Source of the DNA: an uncultured Eubacteriales bacterium
Lineage (GTDB): Bacteria; Bacillota; Clostridia; Oscillospirales; Acutalibacteraceae
Direction of reading: 5' to 3'
DNA: 64,000 nt
Assembly: GCA_934456435.1 (NCBI GenBank)
Contig: CAKSHH010000002.1
Location: 62,001-126,000, forward strand
In this document: in pieces, positions 31,463 to 39,690 of the stretch
Numbering within the stretch: position 1 is the stretch's first letter
Layout: every line of letters begins with the position of its first letter
Program-made: the position numbers and the translations under genes
The notes under the pieces: model-generated
Told to the model about the DNA's origin: nothing
The model's input: only the letters and a program-made list of their open reading frames with translations
Databases searched by the model: none

Positions 31463-32644
31463 ATGAAAAACATACTGATAATCGGCCATTGTATGGAGAT
31501 CGGCGGAGCGGAACGCGCCCTGCTCGGTTTGCTGAATGCCTTTGATTATGACAGATACAATGTTGATCTTTTTCTCCTCAGACACACGGGAGAGCTGATG
31601 GAGTATATACCTGAAAGGGTGAATCTTCTTCCCGAAAACAGACATTATGCTTCTGTCGCCGTGCCGCTCTCTCAGGTGATAAAAAACAGGGCTTTCGCCG
31701 TCGGACTCGGCAGATATATCGGCAAGAAAAAAGCTTATGAATATTGCAGTATCCATAAGCTGAAAACCGATGAGTATGTGCTGATAAATTACAGCCACAA
31801 GTACACGGTGCGTTTTATGCCGATGATATCAAAAAAAGAGTATGACGTTGTTATAAGCTTTCTGACACCGCACTATTTTGCAGCAGAGAAAACAAGGGCA
31901 AAGAAAAAAATTGCCTGGATTCACACGGACTATTCCTATATTGACATAGACGTTGATTCCGAGCTTGAAATGTGGAAAAAATACGATTCTATTATTGCGA
32001 TTTCGGACAAGGTCAGAGACGCTTTCCTGAAGAAATTTCCGTCGCTCGAAAATCGGATAAGTGTGATAGAGAATATCCACCCGGCGGAGTTCATCCGTTC
32101 CCAATCGCTTGCATTTTCTGCGGAAGAGGAGATGCCCGAAGACGGAAACATAAGACTTCTTTCCGTCGGCAGATACTGCGACGCGAAAAATTTTGACAAT
32201 GTTCCTGAAATTTGTTCGCTGATGAGCTCGGTCAAGTGGTACATCATCGGCTACGGTCAGGACGAAGAGCTTATAAAAAGCAGAATCGCTCAGTTCGGTA
32301 TGCAGGACAAAGTAATACTTTTGGGTAAGAAAACAAACCCCTATCCCTATTTCAGAGCCTGCGATTTTTATGTTCAGCCGTCACGCTATGAGGGCAACGC
32401 CGTCACGGTGAACGAGGCGCTGATACTCGGCAAGCCTGTTGCGATAACGAACTACGCAACCGCACAGAGCCAAATAAACGACGGAGTTGACGGAGTGATT
32501 GTTCCGCTCGAAAACAGAGCGTGCGCCGAGGGACTGATGAATTTCATTAACGACAGCGAGCTTCGGCAAAAAATACTCGACAACATAAGAAACAACGATT
32601 TTTCAAGGTCGGGAGAAATAAATAAATTATATGAGCTTTTTTAA
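31463..32644 (+). CDS. Family 4-type glycosyltransferase
   Basis: This 393-residue protein has the GT-B fold of GT4-like glycosyltransferases. The N-terminal domain starts KNILIIGHCMEIGGAERALL with the glycine-rich acceptor-side loop. The C-terminal domain has LLSVGRYCDAKNFDNVPEIC and the nucleotide-sugar-binding stretch DFYVQPSRYEGNAVTVNEAL, with the E-x7-E motif. It is cytoplasmic and would add a sugar to a lipid- or polymer-linked acceptor. The ATG at 31463 follows a GGAGGAGAGG site. GH38 follows 13 bp later, so the two are one transcript. Donor and acceptor cannot be told. Confidence 0.87.
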   Translation: MKNILIIGHCMEIGGAERALLGLLNAFDYDRYNVDLFLLRHTGELMEYIPERVNLLPENRHYASVAVPLSQVIKNRAFAVGLGRYIGKKKAYEYCSIHKLKTDEYVLINYSHKYTVRFMPMISKKEYDVVISFLTPHYFAAEKTRAKKKIAWIHTDYSYIDIDVDSELEMWKKYDSIIAISDKVRDAFLKKFPSLENRISVIENIHPAEFIRSQSLAFSAEEEMPEDGNIRLLSVGRYCDAKNFDNVPEICSLMSSVKWYIIGYGQDEELIKSRIAQFGMQDKVILLGKKTNPYPYFRACDFYVQPSRYEGNAVTVNEALILGKPVAITNYATAQSQINDGVDGVIVPLENRACAEGLMNFINDSELRQKILDNIRNNDFSRSGEINKLYELF

Positions 32645-32656
32645 AAGGAGTCCCCA

Positions 32657-35600
32657 ATGAACAATTTTCTTGACAAAAGAATCGGCGAGATTATAAATCA
32701 GCTTGAAAAATATATCACGCCCGTAAGGCAGAGCATAAACGGTTGGCTGACGATGGAATGTGACTACAAGAAAAGCAACATTGTTCCGTCCGTCAGCGAG
32801 GGCGAATGGCGCAAATTTGGCGAGACCGAGCGCTGGGGAATGAAGCCGGAAGAACACAGGTGGTTCTTTAAGCACATTGAAATTCCGCAGGAGCTTAAAG
32901 GCAAGGATCTTGAGCTTTATGTTTCCTCGACCGACGTTCACGACGAGGACTGGGAACCGCAGTTTATGGTTTATCTCGACGGTAAGCTTATCCGCGGAAT
33001 GGATACAAAGCACCGCTATGTGAAGCTTGACGGAAACAGGGACGGTTATGATGTTCATATTTATGCTTATTCTCAGCCGTCCGGAAAGAGAACGGACTTT
33101 TTCGCTCAGCTTTGCGAGTTTAACCGAGAGGTTGAAAAGCTTTATTACAACATAAAAGCGCCGTACAGAATACTTTACTATTCCGACAAAAATTCAAAGG
33201 AATATGCCGATGTTAGGGAATATCTCAACACGGCGATAAACTATATAAACTGGTGTGCGCCGATGTCCGAGGAGTTTCTCCGCTCGGTAGACGATGCCAA
33301 CGAATACCTTGAAAAAGAGTTTTACGGCAAGTATTGCCACGATCAGGATATTAAGGTCAGCGTAATCGGACACACCCATATCGACGTTGCGTGGAGGTGG
33401 ACGCTTGACCAGACGAGAGAAAAAGTACAGCGTACGTTCGGAAGCGTAATCGAGATGATGAAAAAATATCCCGATTATAAATTTATGTCGAGCCAGCCGC
33501 AGCTTCTCAAATTTCTCAAAGAGGAAAGCCCGGAAATGTATGCCGAAATTCAGCGGCTCGTAAAAGAAAAGCGAATCGAGCTTGAGGGCTCAATGTGGCT
33601 TGAAGCCGACTGCAACCTGACGAGCGGCGAAAGCCTTGTCCGTCAGATTATTTTCGGCAAGCGTTTCTTCAAGGACGAGTTCGGAGTTGACAACAGGATA
33701 ATATGGCTGCCCGATGTTTTCGGCTATAGTGCAGCCATGCCGCAGATTATGAAAAAGAGCGGCATTGATAAATTCGTTACATCAAAAATCAGTTGGAACG
33801 AGACAAACAGAATGCCTTATGACGCATTTATGTGGAAGGGCATTGACGGCTCTGAGGTCTTTTCATACTTCATGACCGCAATGGAGCTTAGTAACAAGGG
33901 CGAACTCGACGGCAGCATTGCAACATATATACCGATGACAAGAGCATCTTATCTCAAGGGTACATACGACAGGTTTGAACCGAAGGAATTGACGAATGAG
34001 GTTATGATGCCGTTCGGGCACGGAGACGGCGGCGGCGGACCGGAAACCGAAAATATCGAGCTTATTGAAAGACTTAAATACGGTGTTGCAAATTGCCCTC
34101 AGCCGCACTGGGAGTTCGCAGGTGATTTTCTCGAAAGGCTCAGAAAGAATACCGAGTCAAGCAAGAGATTGCCGAAATGGGTCGGCGAGCTTTACCTTGA
34201 GTTCCACCGCGGCACATATACGTCGCAGGCGAAGAACAAGAAAAACAACAGAAAGAGCGAGTTCCTCTATCAGAATGCAGAGACTGTATCTGTTGCAGCC
34301 AACAAGCTTCTCGGACTTCCTTATCCGCAGAAGAAGCTCAATGAGGGCTGGGAGTGCATACTTCTCAATCAGTTCCACGACATTATTCCCGGCTCGTCGA
34401 TACACTCCGTTTATGAGCAATGCGACCGTGATTATGCGAAAATTGCCGCTATCGGTCACGAGGCGGAGACTGACGCATATAATGGCATAATATCAAACAT
34501 CAAAACCGACGGCGGCGTGGTTGTGTTCAACCCCAATTCGTTTGTCGGCAGCGGCTATGTCGAATTTGACGGCAGAACCTACTGCGTCAGCGGCATACCT
34601 GCCAAAGGATACAAGGTTGTTAAGCTTGAGGATAAAAAGTCAAACTATACGCTTGACAGAAAGCGTCTTGAAACCTCAAATTACATTGTCGAATTTAACG
34701 ATGAATATGTGATAACAAGGCTTTATGATAAGGTGAATGAACGCGAGGTTCTCCGTGACGGCGGCAGAGCGAACTATATCGAAGCGTTTGAGGACTATCC
34801 TTACGAATACGACGCGTGGGAGCTTTCAAACTATTATACCGAAAAGAAATATGAAATAAACAATGTAGATTCGGTCAGCTTTGTCGACGAGGGTGCACGC
34901 TTCGGATTTGAAGTCAGAAGAAAATTCTACAAATCCGTATTCAGTCAGAAAATTTGGTTCTATGACGGAAGCGCAAGAATTGATTTCGATACCCATGCCG
35001 ACTGGCACCAGGAACACATTATGGTCAAAGCGGCGTTCGATGTCGATATCAATTCGGACAAAGCGACGTATGAAATTCAGTTCGGTTCGGTTGAACGCCC
35101 GGTTCACAAAAACACAAGCTGGGATGCGGCAAGGTTTGAGGTATGCGCCCACAAGTATATGGATTACTCCGATTACGGCTACGGCGTGAGCCTTTTGAAT
35201 GACTGCAAATACGGTCACAACGTTGACGACGGTACGATGAAGCTTTCGCTCTTCAAGTGTGCGACTCATCCCGACTCCGACGCCGACAAGGGCGAACACA
35301 GCTTCACCTATACGTTGTTCCCGCACGCGGGAAATTACAGGGAGAGCGGAACGGTTCAGCTTGCTTACGAGCTGAATTGCCCGATGAAAGCCTTTGCGAT
35401 AGAAAAGCAGGACGGAAAGCTTCCTGAAGAATTTTCGCTCGTTTCCTGCGACAGCAACAATTTCATTGTTGAAACGATAAAGAAAGCCGAGGACAGCGAT
35501 GCAGTCGTCGTCAGAGGATATGAAAGCTATAATAAGAAAACAAACATTAAACTCGATTTCGGTTTCGCTGTAAATGAAGCAATGCTTTGTGACCTTCTTG

Positions 35601-35689
35601 AAAACGATATTGAGGAGCTGAAAGTCAATAACAACTCCGTTAGTTTTACTGCGAAACCTTTTGAGATTATTACAATAAAGCTCAGGTAA
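32657..35689 (+). CDS. Alpha-mannosidase, glycoside hydrolase family 38
   Basis: A 1010-residue GH38 enzyme of the bacterial cytoplasmic type. An N-terminal beta-sandwich precedes the catalytic domain, which starts VSVIGHTHIDVAWRWTLDQT (zinc ligands His and Asp). The nucleophile is the Asp in IIWLPDVFGYSAAMPQIM (near residue 353). HGDGGGGPETENIEL and ECILLNQFHDIIPGSSIHSV give further zinc and substrate contacts. The C-terminal half is beta-rich. It removes terminal alpha-mannose from imported oligosaccharides. Operon with the upstream glycosyltransferase; the Lys/Thr-repeat protein follows after 45 bp. Confidence 0.93.
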   Translation: MNNFLDKRIGEIINQLEKYITPVRQSINGWLTMECDYKKSNIVPSVSEGEWRKFGETERWGMKPEEHRWFFKHIEIPQELKGKDLELYVSSTDVHDEDWEPQFMVYLDGKLIRGMDTKHRYVKLDGNRDGYDVHIYAYSQPSGKRTDFFAQLCEFNREVEKLYYNIKAPYRILYYSDKNSKEYADVREYLNTAINYINWCAPMSEEFLRSVDDANEYLEKEFYGKYCHDQDIKVSVIGHTHIDVAWRWTLDQTREKVQRTFGSVIEMMKKYPDYKFMSSQPQLLKFLKEESPEMYAEIQRLVKEKRIELEGSMWLEADCNLTSGESLVRQIIFGKRFFKDEFGVDNRIIWLPDVFGYSAAMPQIMKKSGIDKFVTSKISWNETNRMPYDAFMWKGIDGSEVFSYFMTAMELSNKGELDGSIATYIPMTRASYLKGTYDRFEPKELTNEVMMPFGHGDGGGGPETENIELIERLKYGVANCPQPHWEFAGDFLERLRKNTESSKRLPKWVGELYLEFHRGTYTSQAKNKKNNRKSEFLYQNAETVSVAANKLLGLPYPQKKLNEGWECILLNQFHDIIPGSSIHSVYEQCDRDYAKIAAIGHEAETDAYNGIISNIKTDGGVVVFNPNSFVGSGYVEFDGRTYCVSGIPAKGYKVVKLEDKKSNYTLDRKRLETSNYIVEFNDEYVITRLYDKVNEREVLRDGGRANYIEAFEDYPYEYDAWELSNYYTEKKYEINNVDSVSFVDEGARFGFEVRRKFYKSVFSQKIWFYDGSARIDFDTHADWHQEHIMVKAAFDVDINSDKATYEIQFGSVERPVHKNTSWDAARFEVCAHKYMDYSDYGYGVSLLNDCKYGHNVDDGTMKLSLFKCATHPDSDADKGEHSFTYTLFPHAGNYRESGTVQLAYELNCPMKAFAIEKQDGKLPEEFSLVSCDSNNFIVETIKKAEDSDAVVVRGYESYNKKTNIKLDFGFAVNEAMLCDLLENDIEELKVNNNSVSFTAKPFEIITIKLR

Positions 35690-35734
35690 CGTCAGAATCA
35701 AACACGTTTACTTGGCTGGTTTGAAGAGGGGATA

Positions 35735-36595
35735 GTGTTGAGTGGTTTATTGAAAAGAATTTTGATTCTTTTGATAATTGCCGCAACTCTCTGTTCCCTT
35801 ACCGTCTGCACGGCAGCAATCTCGGACAATGCACTCTGGGAGGACAGCAAGACTTACGTTTTGCTCGCCGCGGGCGGTGAGTCGAACAGCGATTTGTGCT
35901 TTGCGGCGGTTAAGGTCAAGATTGACCGTGCAATTAACAGAATATACCTTTTGTTTATGCTGGAGTTTTCGGACTTTAATGATGACAATCTCAGCGGAGT
36001 TGTGATGAATTTCAATAATCTCGGAAACATCAGAGTTATGTCCGACGGAACCGCCGAGTTTGATTCGGAGACATATTTCGCACAGCTTGATGACGAGCTT
36101 GCCGACAGAAACAGCAAAAATGTCCTTATAGAAACAACGGTCGGAATCAAGGACGGTATTCCCGAAAATATAGGTATGGATGTCAACATAATAGACACCA
36201 ACGGCGTCAGATCCAACACGTTCAGCGCAGACATAACGGACGAAGAGACGAACTCCGATACGCCGAACGGCGATAAAACCGAGAATCAGGGCAAGACGAA
36301 GAAAACGAAAACCACAAAGGTAAAAACAACGAAGGTTAAGACTACAAAATACAAAACGACCAAAGTCAAGACTTCAAAGACCAAAACCGATAAAAACGCG
36401 AAAGGCGAGAAAAACGAAGAGATTGCCGTCATTGAAACGGAATCGGGAATTAACAGCGATATCGGTGTGAACAATAACAGAAGAAAGCTTGCGCTGATGT
36501 TCGGCGCAGGAGCCGCAGTCGTCGCGGCGACGGCAGGATGCGCGGCGGCAATAAAGAACAAGAAAAAACATGAAAACAGAGGGCAGAAAAGATGA
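35735..36595 (+). CDS. Secreted or surface protein with a Lys/Thr repeat linker
   Basis: I do not recognise this 286-residue protein. It has a signal peptide (about residues 1-29), a folded ectodomain of ~150 residues (for example VKVKIDRAINRIYLLFMLEF), a linker of repeated K-T-T-K-V and close variants (about 188-215), and a C-terminal hydrophobic helix (KLALMFGAGAAVVAATAG) with a basic tail. This is the shape of a membrane-anchored surface protein whose basic linker could touch anionic wall polymers. The start is GTG at 35735 or TTG at 35738. The stop overlaps the next gene by 4 bp (ATGA). Confidence 0.75.
   Translation: MLSGLLKRILILLIIAATLCSLTVCTAAISDNALWEDSKTYVLLAAGGESNSDLCFAAVKVKIDRAINRIYLLFMLEFSDFNDDNLSGVVMNFNNLGNIRVMSDGTAEFDSETYFAQLDDELADRNSKNVLIETTVGIKDGIPENIGMDVNIIDTNGVRSNTFSADITDEETNSDTPNGDKTENQGKTKKTKTTKVKTTKVKTTKYKTTKVKTSKTKTDKNAKGEKNEEIAVIETESGINSDIGVNNNRRKLALMFGAGAAVVAATAGCAAAIKNKKKHENRGQKR
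36295..36390 (+). repeat. In-frame Lys/Thr-rich repeat
   Basis: Short, imperfect repeats encoding K-T-T-K-V/Y and K-T-S-K. Codons vary between units, so selection seems to act on the protein rather than on recent DNA slippage. Confidence 0.75.
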
Positions 36596-37842
36596 AAAAT
36601 TACGGTTTGTTGGGAAGAAAGCTTTTACACAGCCTGTCTCCGGAAATTCACAGAGAACTGGGAAATTCAAGATATGACCTGTTTCAGCTTGAGCCGGAGG
36701 AGCTTGACGCTTTCTTTGAAAAGCGGGATTTTGCAGGTATCAATGTGACTTTCCCGTACAAGAAAGATGTAATTAAATATTGCGATGAGCTGACCGAATC
36801 GGCGCAGAAAATCGGCAGTGTTGATACCATCGTCGTTGAAGGCGACGGCAGGCTGATCGGCGACAATACGGAGTATTTCGGATTTTGCTATATGATAAAC
36901 AAATGCGGGATTGATGTCTCCGGCAAGAATGTTCTTATCTTCGGCACGGGCAGCGACTCGCTTACTGTTCAGGCCGTTGTGAAGGAGCTCGGCGCGAAAA
37001 GCATTGTTTCCGTTTCAAAGCAGGAAATCTCGGATTCCGACGATTTCTATGAAAACGAGGACACGGACATAATAATCAACACGACCTCAAACGGTATGTA
37101 TCCGAACAACGGAGTGAAGTTCGTTGAGCTCGGACGTTTCCCGAAGCTTTGCGGCGTTATGGAGCTGATTTACAATCCGCGAAGAACCCGTCTTATATGC
37201 GACGCGGAGGATTTAGAGATTCCAAACTCGGACGGACTGTCAATGCTCGTTGCTCAGGCATATCAGACCGAGGTCAAGTTCGGCCTCATTGAGTCCGACG
37301 AAGAGCTTATCAAGACGACCTACAAAACCATGAGCGACCGCAGAAAAAATATAATTCTTGTCGGACTTCCGGGCTGCGGCAAAACCACGATTGCGAAGGT
37401 TATTGCCGCTAAGCTTGGCAGACCTTGCATTGATGTCGAGAGGCTTATTTCAATGAAAGCGGGTGTTCCTCTTTCGACGGTTTACCTGGCATACGGTGAA
37501 AGATACTACCGTGAGCTTGAGACGGAGACGCTTAAAAAAATAACACGCAACGGCGGTCAGGTCATTGCGTGCGAAAGCGGAGCGATACTCAGCAAGGAAA
37601 ACCAATATTACATTCGTCAGAACGGCTATGTTGTGTGGCTGTCGCGTGAGCTCAGCGGCTTGAAATTTGACGGTGTTCCGCTGATAAGAAATTTTGAAGC
37701 ACTCAAACGCCTTGATGATGAGAGAACTCCGATTTATAAATTCCTTGCCGATATACAGGTTGAGGTTACCGATAACGTAGAAAAAACCGTTTCCGAAATT
37801 ATAAGAATAATGAATATCAAACCAACAGAGAGTATTTTATAA
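36592..37842 (+). CDS. AroE-like/AroK-like fusion with altered active-site residues
   Basis: This 416-residue protein fuses a shikimate dehydrogenase-like part (residues 1-245) with a shikimate kinase-like part (about 247-416). The first keeps HSLSP, NVTFPYK and DGLSMLVAQ, but the usual N-T-D reads NTE, the substrate Asn before it is Asp (SVDT), and the cofactor loop is GTGSDS. The second keeps Walker A GLPGCGKTT and two binding Arg, but the usual GGG reads ESG, the second Asp is Glu, and the lid Arg of RPL is Val (VPL). Normal shikimate-pathway activity is doubtful. It is coupled (ATGA) to the surface protein upstream. Confidence 0.8.
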   Translation: MKNYGLLGRKLLHSLSPEIHRELGNSRYDLFQLEPEELDAFFEKRDFAGINVTFPYKKDVIKYCDELTESAQKIGSVDTIVVEGDGRLIGDNTEYFGFCYMINKCGIDVSGKNVLIFGTGSDSLTVQAVVKELGAKSIVSVSKQEISDSDDFYENEDTDIIINTTSNGMYPNNGVKFVELGRFPKLCGVMELIYNPRRTRLICDAEDLEIPNSDGLSMLVAQAYQTEVKFGLIESDEELIKTTYKTMSDRRKNIILVGLPGCGKTTIAKVIAAKLGRPCIDVERLISMKAGVPLSTVYLAYGERYYRELETETLKKITRNGGQVIACESGAILSKENQYYIRQNGYVVWLSRELSGLKFDGVPLIRNFEALKRLDDERTPIYKFLADIQVEVTDNVEKTVSEIIRIMNIKPTESIL

Positions 37843-37854
37843 TAAGAATGCGAA

Positions 37855-37888
37855 AAATCGGCATCCTGCTTTTGCAGGATGCCGATTT
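37855..37888. terminator. Bidirectional terminator between the AroE/AroK-like gene and peptide gene A
   Basis: A perfect 15-bp stem (37855-37869 with 37874-37888) with a TTTT loop, shared by two convergent genes. Confidence 0.9.
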
Positions 37889-37903
37889 GTTTTGCAAGTT
37901 CAA

Positions 37904-38011
37904 TTAAGCAAACTTAATGAAGAACTCTTTGAGAACATCGATGATGTGAGAGATGTCAATATCCTTAAGAGCCTCAAGAAGCTTCTGGATTGCAGCGAGA
38001 ATAGCATCCAT
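37904..38011 (-). CDS. 35-residue amphipathic peptide A
   Basis: A 35-codon gene with an ideal ribosome binding site (AAAGGAGG, about 10 nt before ATG). The peptide begins MDAILAAIQKLLEALKDIDI and ends KEFFIKFA. Hydrophobic residues recur every three to four positions, giving one amphipathic helix with net charge about -2. There is no signal peptide. It has its own promoter, a palindrome at the predicted start of transcription and a terminator. A paralogue of equal length lies 185 bp upstream with 17 of 35 positions identical by eye. The shape recalls phenol-soluble modulins and leaderless bacteriocins, but function is unknown. Confidence 0.75.
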   Translation of the reverse strand: MDAILAAIQKLLEALKDIDISHIIDVLKEFFIKFA

Positions 38012-38034
38012 GGTCTTGTCCTCCTTTTTAGTGT

Positions 38035-38048
38035 CAGATAACTATCTG
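38035..38048. promoter_or_regulatory. Palindrome at the start of the peptide A transcript
   Basis: CAGATA-N2-TATCTG, identical in arms and position (+1 to +14) to the one before peptide B. It may bind a repressor or form an RNA end structure. Confidence 0.65.
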
Positions 38049-38055
38049 CAAAGAT

Positions 38056-38085
38056 ATTTTACCATATAAAGTATCAATTTGTCAA
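38056..38085 (-). promoter_or_regulatory. Promoter of peptide gene A
   Basis: On the minus strand, TTGACA (38080-38085) and TAAAAT (38056-38061) are spaced by 18 bp. Predicted start is near 38049. Confidence 0.75.
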
Positions 38086-38166
38086 TTATACAATGCATAA
38101 AATAGGTAAAATAACCATATATTCAACAATGTATAAAGCAGAAAAATTATGAAACAGTTAACAAAT

Positions 38167-38183
38167 GCCCCGAAAATCGGGGC
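38167..38183 (-). terminator. Hairpin after peptide gene B
   Basis: A short perfect stem (GCCCCGA / TCGGGGC) lies 12 bp past the stop codon. The T run is weak, so it may be only a partial terminator. Confidence 0.5.
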
Positions 38184-38195
38184 AAGTGGTTTAAC

Positions 38196-38303
38196 TTATG
38201 CAAGACCTGCAAAGAAGTTTTTGATAATTTCAATAATAGCCGCTGCATCAAATTCCTTAAGATGAGTAAGGAGCTCCTGTACAAAAGCGAGAATTGCTTC
38301 CAT
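38196..38303 (-). CDS. 35-residue amphipathic peptide B
   Basis: A 35-codon gene, paralogue of peptide A, with an AAGGAGGG site before ATG. The peptide begins MEAILAFVQELLTHLKEFDA and ends KNFFAGLA. It keeps the same length, the A-I-L-A start, the L-L, L-K and I-I pairs, and the F-F near the end. It is an amphipathic helix with slightly negative charge and no signal peptide. The DNA has diverged at many silent and replacement sites while length and hydrophobic pattern stayed, which supports real coding. It has its own matched promoter and palindrome. Function unknown. Confidence 0.75.
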   Translation of the reverse strand: MEAILAFVQELLTHLKEFDAAAIIEIIKNFFAGLA

Positions 38304-38326
38304 TATATTGCCCTCCTTATGTTTGT

Positions 38327-38340
38327 CAGATAACTATCTG
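38327..38340. promoter_or_regulatory. Palindrome at the start of the peptide B transcript
   Basis: CAGATA-N2-TATCTG, covering +1 to +14 of the predicted transcript, as for peptide A. Confidence 0.65.
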
Positions 38341-38347
38341 CGATATT

Positions 38348-38376
38348 ATTTTAGCATAAAAGAAAAATATTGTCAA
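38348..38376 (-). promoter_or_regulatory. Promoter of peptide gene B
   Basis: On the minus strand, TTGACA (38371-38376) and TAAAAT (38348-38353) are spaced by 17 bp. Predicted start is near 38341. Confidence 0.75.
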
Positions 38377-38428
38377 CAAATAAAAGTTGCCACAATAAAT
38401 AAAAATATTATAGAAATAAAAAAGGAGC

Positions 38429-38632
38429 TTATTTTTTCTTTTTCAGCGGAGTTTTGTTGCCTTTTTCGTCAACGATTCTGACATTGTTCAGATGATTGAC
38501 AAGGCTTTTCTTGTACGCCGCAATGTATTCCGCGCGCAGAAGCTCACGTTCTTCCTTTTCCTCCTGCGAAAGCTCCTCGGCTTTTGCTTTTGCTGCGAGC
38601 TCGTTTATCCGAGCGATTTTTTTCTCATCCAT
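38429..38632 (-). CDS. DUF896 family protein
   Basis: A 67-residue protein of the DUF896 (YnzC-like) family. The signature is KIARINELAAKAKAEELSQE, then ERELLRAEYIAAYKKSLVNH and the ending VDEKGNKTPLKKKK. The family is small, cytoplasmic and helical. Some Bacillus members are induced in the SOS response, but the function is not defined. Its start overlaps the QueG-like gene by 8 bp, so the two are co-translated. Confidence 0.9.
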   Translation of the reverse strand: MDEKKIARINELAAKAKAEELSQEEKEERELLRAEYIAAYKKSLVNHLNNVRIVDEKGNKTPLKKKK

Positions 38633-39305
38633 GGTGTATTCCTTTCCCGGCAGGGCATACTTTCATACATATTCCGCAAACTGCGCCCCTGCCGATGTGT
38701 TGAAATTTTTTCTTCATATATGTGCTGCATTTTTCGGGGTCGAAAATTTCTTCTCGATTTGTTCCAACCTCCCAGCTTCCTCCGAGAATCGCGCCCGACG
38801 GGCAGGCCTTGACGCAGAGGTCACAGCCGCTGCACGGTGACGAATAGGAATGTTCTTCAAATTCAAAGGGACAATCCGTGAAGAGCGTTCCGAGCCTGAC
38901 TCTGGATCCGTAGTCGCGGTGGAGGAAAAGACTGTTTTTTCCTATTCCGCCGAGCCCTGAAAGACAGGCAATCTTCTTGTGAGAGTACCTTCCGCGGTAG
39001 TTCCAGCCGTCCTTGTTCACGCTCTGTGACGCGCCAATCGGAATGTATTGATATCCGTGCTTTTCAAGAATAAAACCGCATTGCAAAATCGCACGGTCGA
39101 TAAAAGCGTTTACCGTTCTGTAATGATGAAAATACGAGTGCGTCGGTTCGTCGGTGATCTCGTTTATCACAGCGTCGGAAAGCTTGACGACAATACTCAT
39201 TGCATAGCTCTTTTCGCCAAAGGGTCCGTCGTCGACGCAGGTAAAACCGACATCTGCAACGCCGTTATCAAATAAAAATTTTTTCAATTCTTCCTGTACT
39301 TGCAT
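38625..39305 (-). CDS. QueG-like double [4Fe-4S] cluster protein
   Basis: A 226-residue protein related to the C-terminal part of epoxyqueuosine reductase (QueG). Two cluster motifs are present: CSGCDLCVKACPSGAI and CGICMKVCPAG, with an extra Cys in FDPEKCSTYM. GLGGIGKNSLFLHRDYGSRVRLGTL is the family's conserved core. It is shorter than QueG (usually over 300 residues), and the N-terminal domain is cut down, so queuosine synthesis is not certain. Electron transfer to an unknown acceptor is likely. Upstream in the same transcript as the DUF896 gene. Confidence 0.82.
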   Translation of the reverse strand: MQVQEELKKFLFDNGVADVGFTCVDDGPFGEKSYAMSIVVKLSDAVINEITDEPTHSYFHHYRTVNAFIDRAILQCGFILEKHGYQYIPIGASQSVNKDGWNYRGRYSHKKIACLSGLGGIGKNSLFLHRDYGSRVRLGTLFTDCPFEFEEHSYSSPCSGCDLCVKACPSGAILGGSWEVGTNREEIFDPEKCSTYMKKKFQHIGRGAVCGICMKVCPAGKGIHHG

Positions 39306-39350
39306 TTAATAACCTCGTTTGACCGACAAAAAATAATGTCGGTGATGTAT

Positions 39351-39542
39351 ATGACGACAGAAGAATACTTGAAACAGCGGATCAAGGATCTCGAAAAAAA
39401 TGTTTGCAACAGTTCTCTGCCATTAAAATTCAGAAAAAATCAGGCCTTCGCATTGCTCAATTACCGTGACGACTTGCAGCAAGCCATTCTTGAAAACTCC
39501 CGCAGCCGATTACCGCGCCGGGAGGAACACTATGAGCAATAA
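39351..39542 (+). CDS. Small hypothetical helical protein
   Basis: A 63-residue, charged and mostly helical protein (TTEEYLKQRIKDLEKNV onward, with many Arg and Glu near the end). The ATG at 39351 was chosen for the GGTGA site 5 nt upstream; ATG at 39336 and 39345 are in frame. The ribosome binding site lies in a small hairpin (CCGAC / GTCGG). It lies divergent from the QueG-like gene and 148 bp before spoVT. I recognise no family. Confidence 0.5.
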   Translation: MTTEEYLKQRIKDLEKNVCNSSLPLKFRKNQAFALLNYRDDLQQAILENSRSRLPRREEHYEQ

Positions 39543-39690
39543 ATTCACTTTTCAAAAAGCATTTTCTATATTATAACTCTTCAGATTCTTTTTTGCAATT
39601 AAAATGGCATAAAAAACAAAATACGGCGAACACTATTTTTGCAAACGACAACAGACCGCCCCGCGGCGGTAAAAAGAGGAGTTTTTATAT

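Noticed and set aside
34826..35701. Minus-strand frame inside the GH38 gene at 32657
   Set aside because: Cys/Val/Phe-rich translation without motif; antisense shadow.
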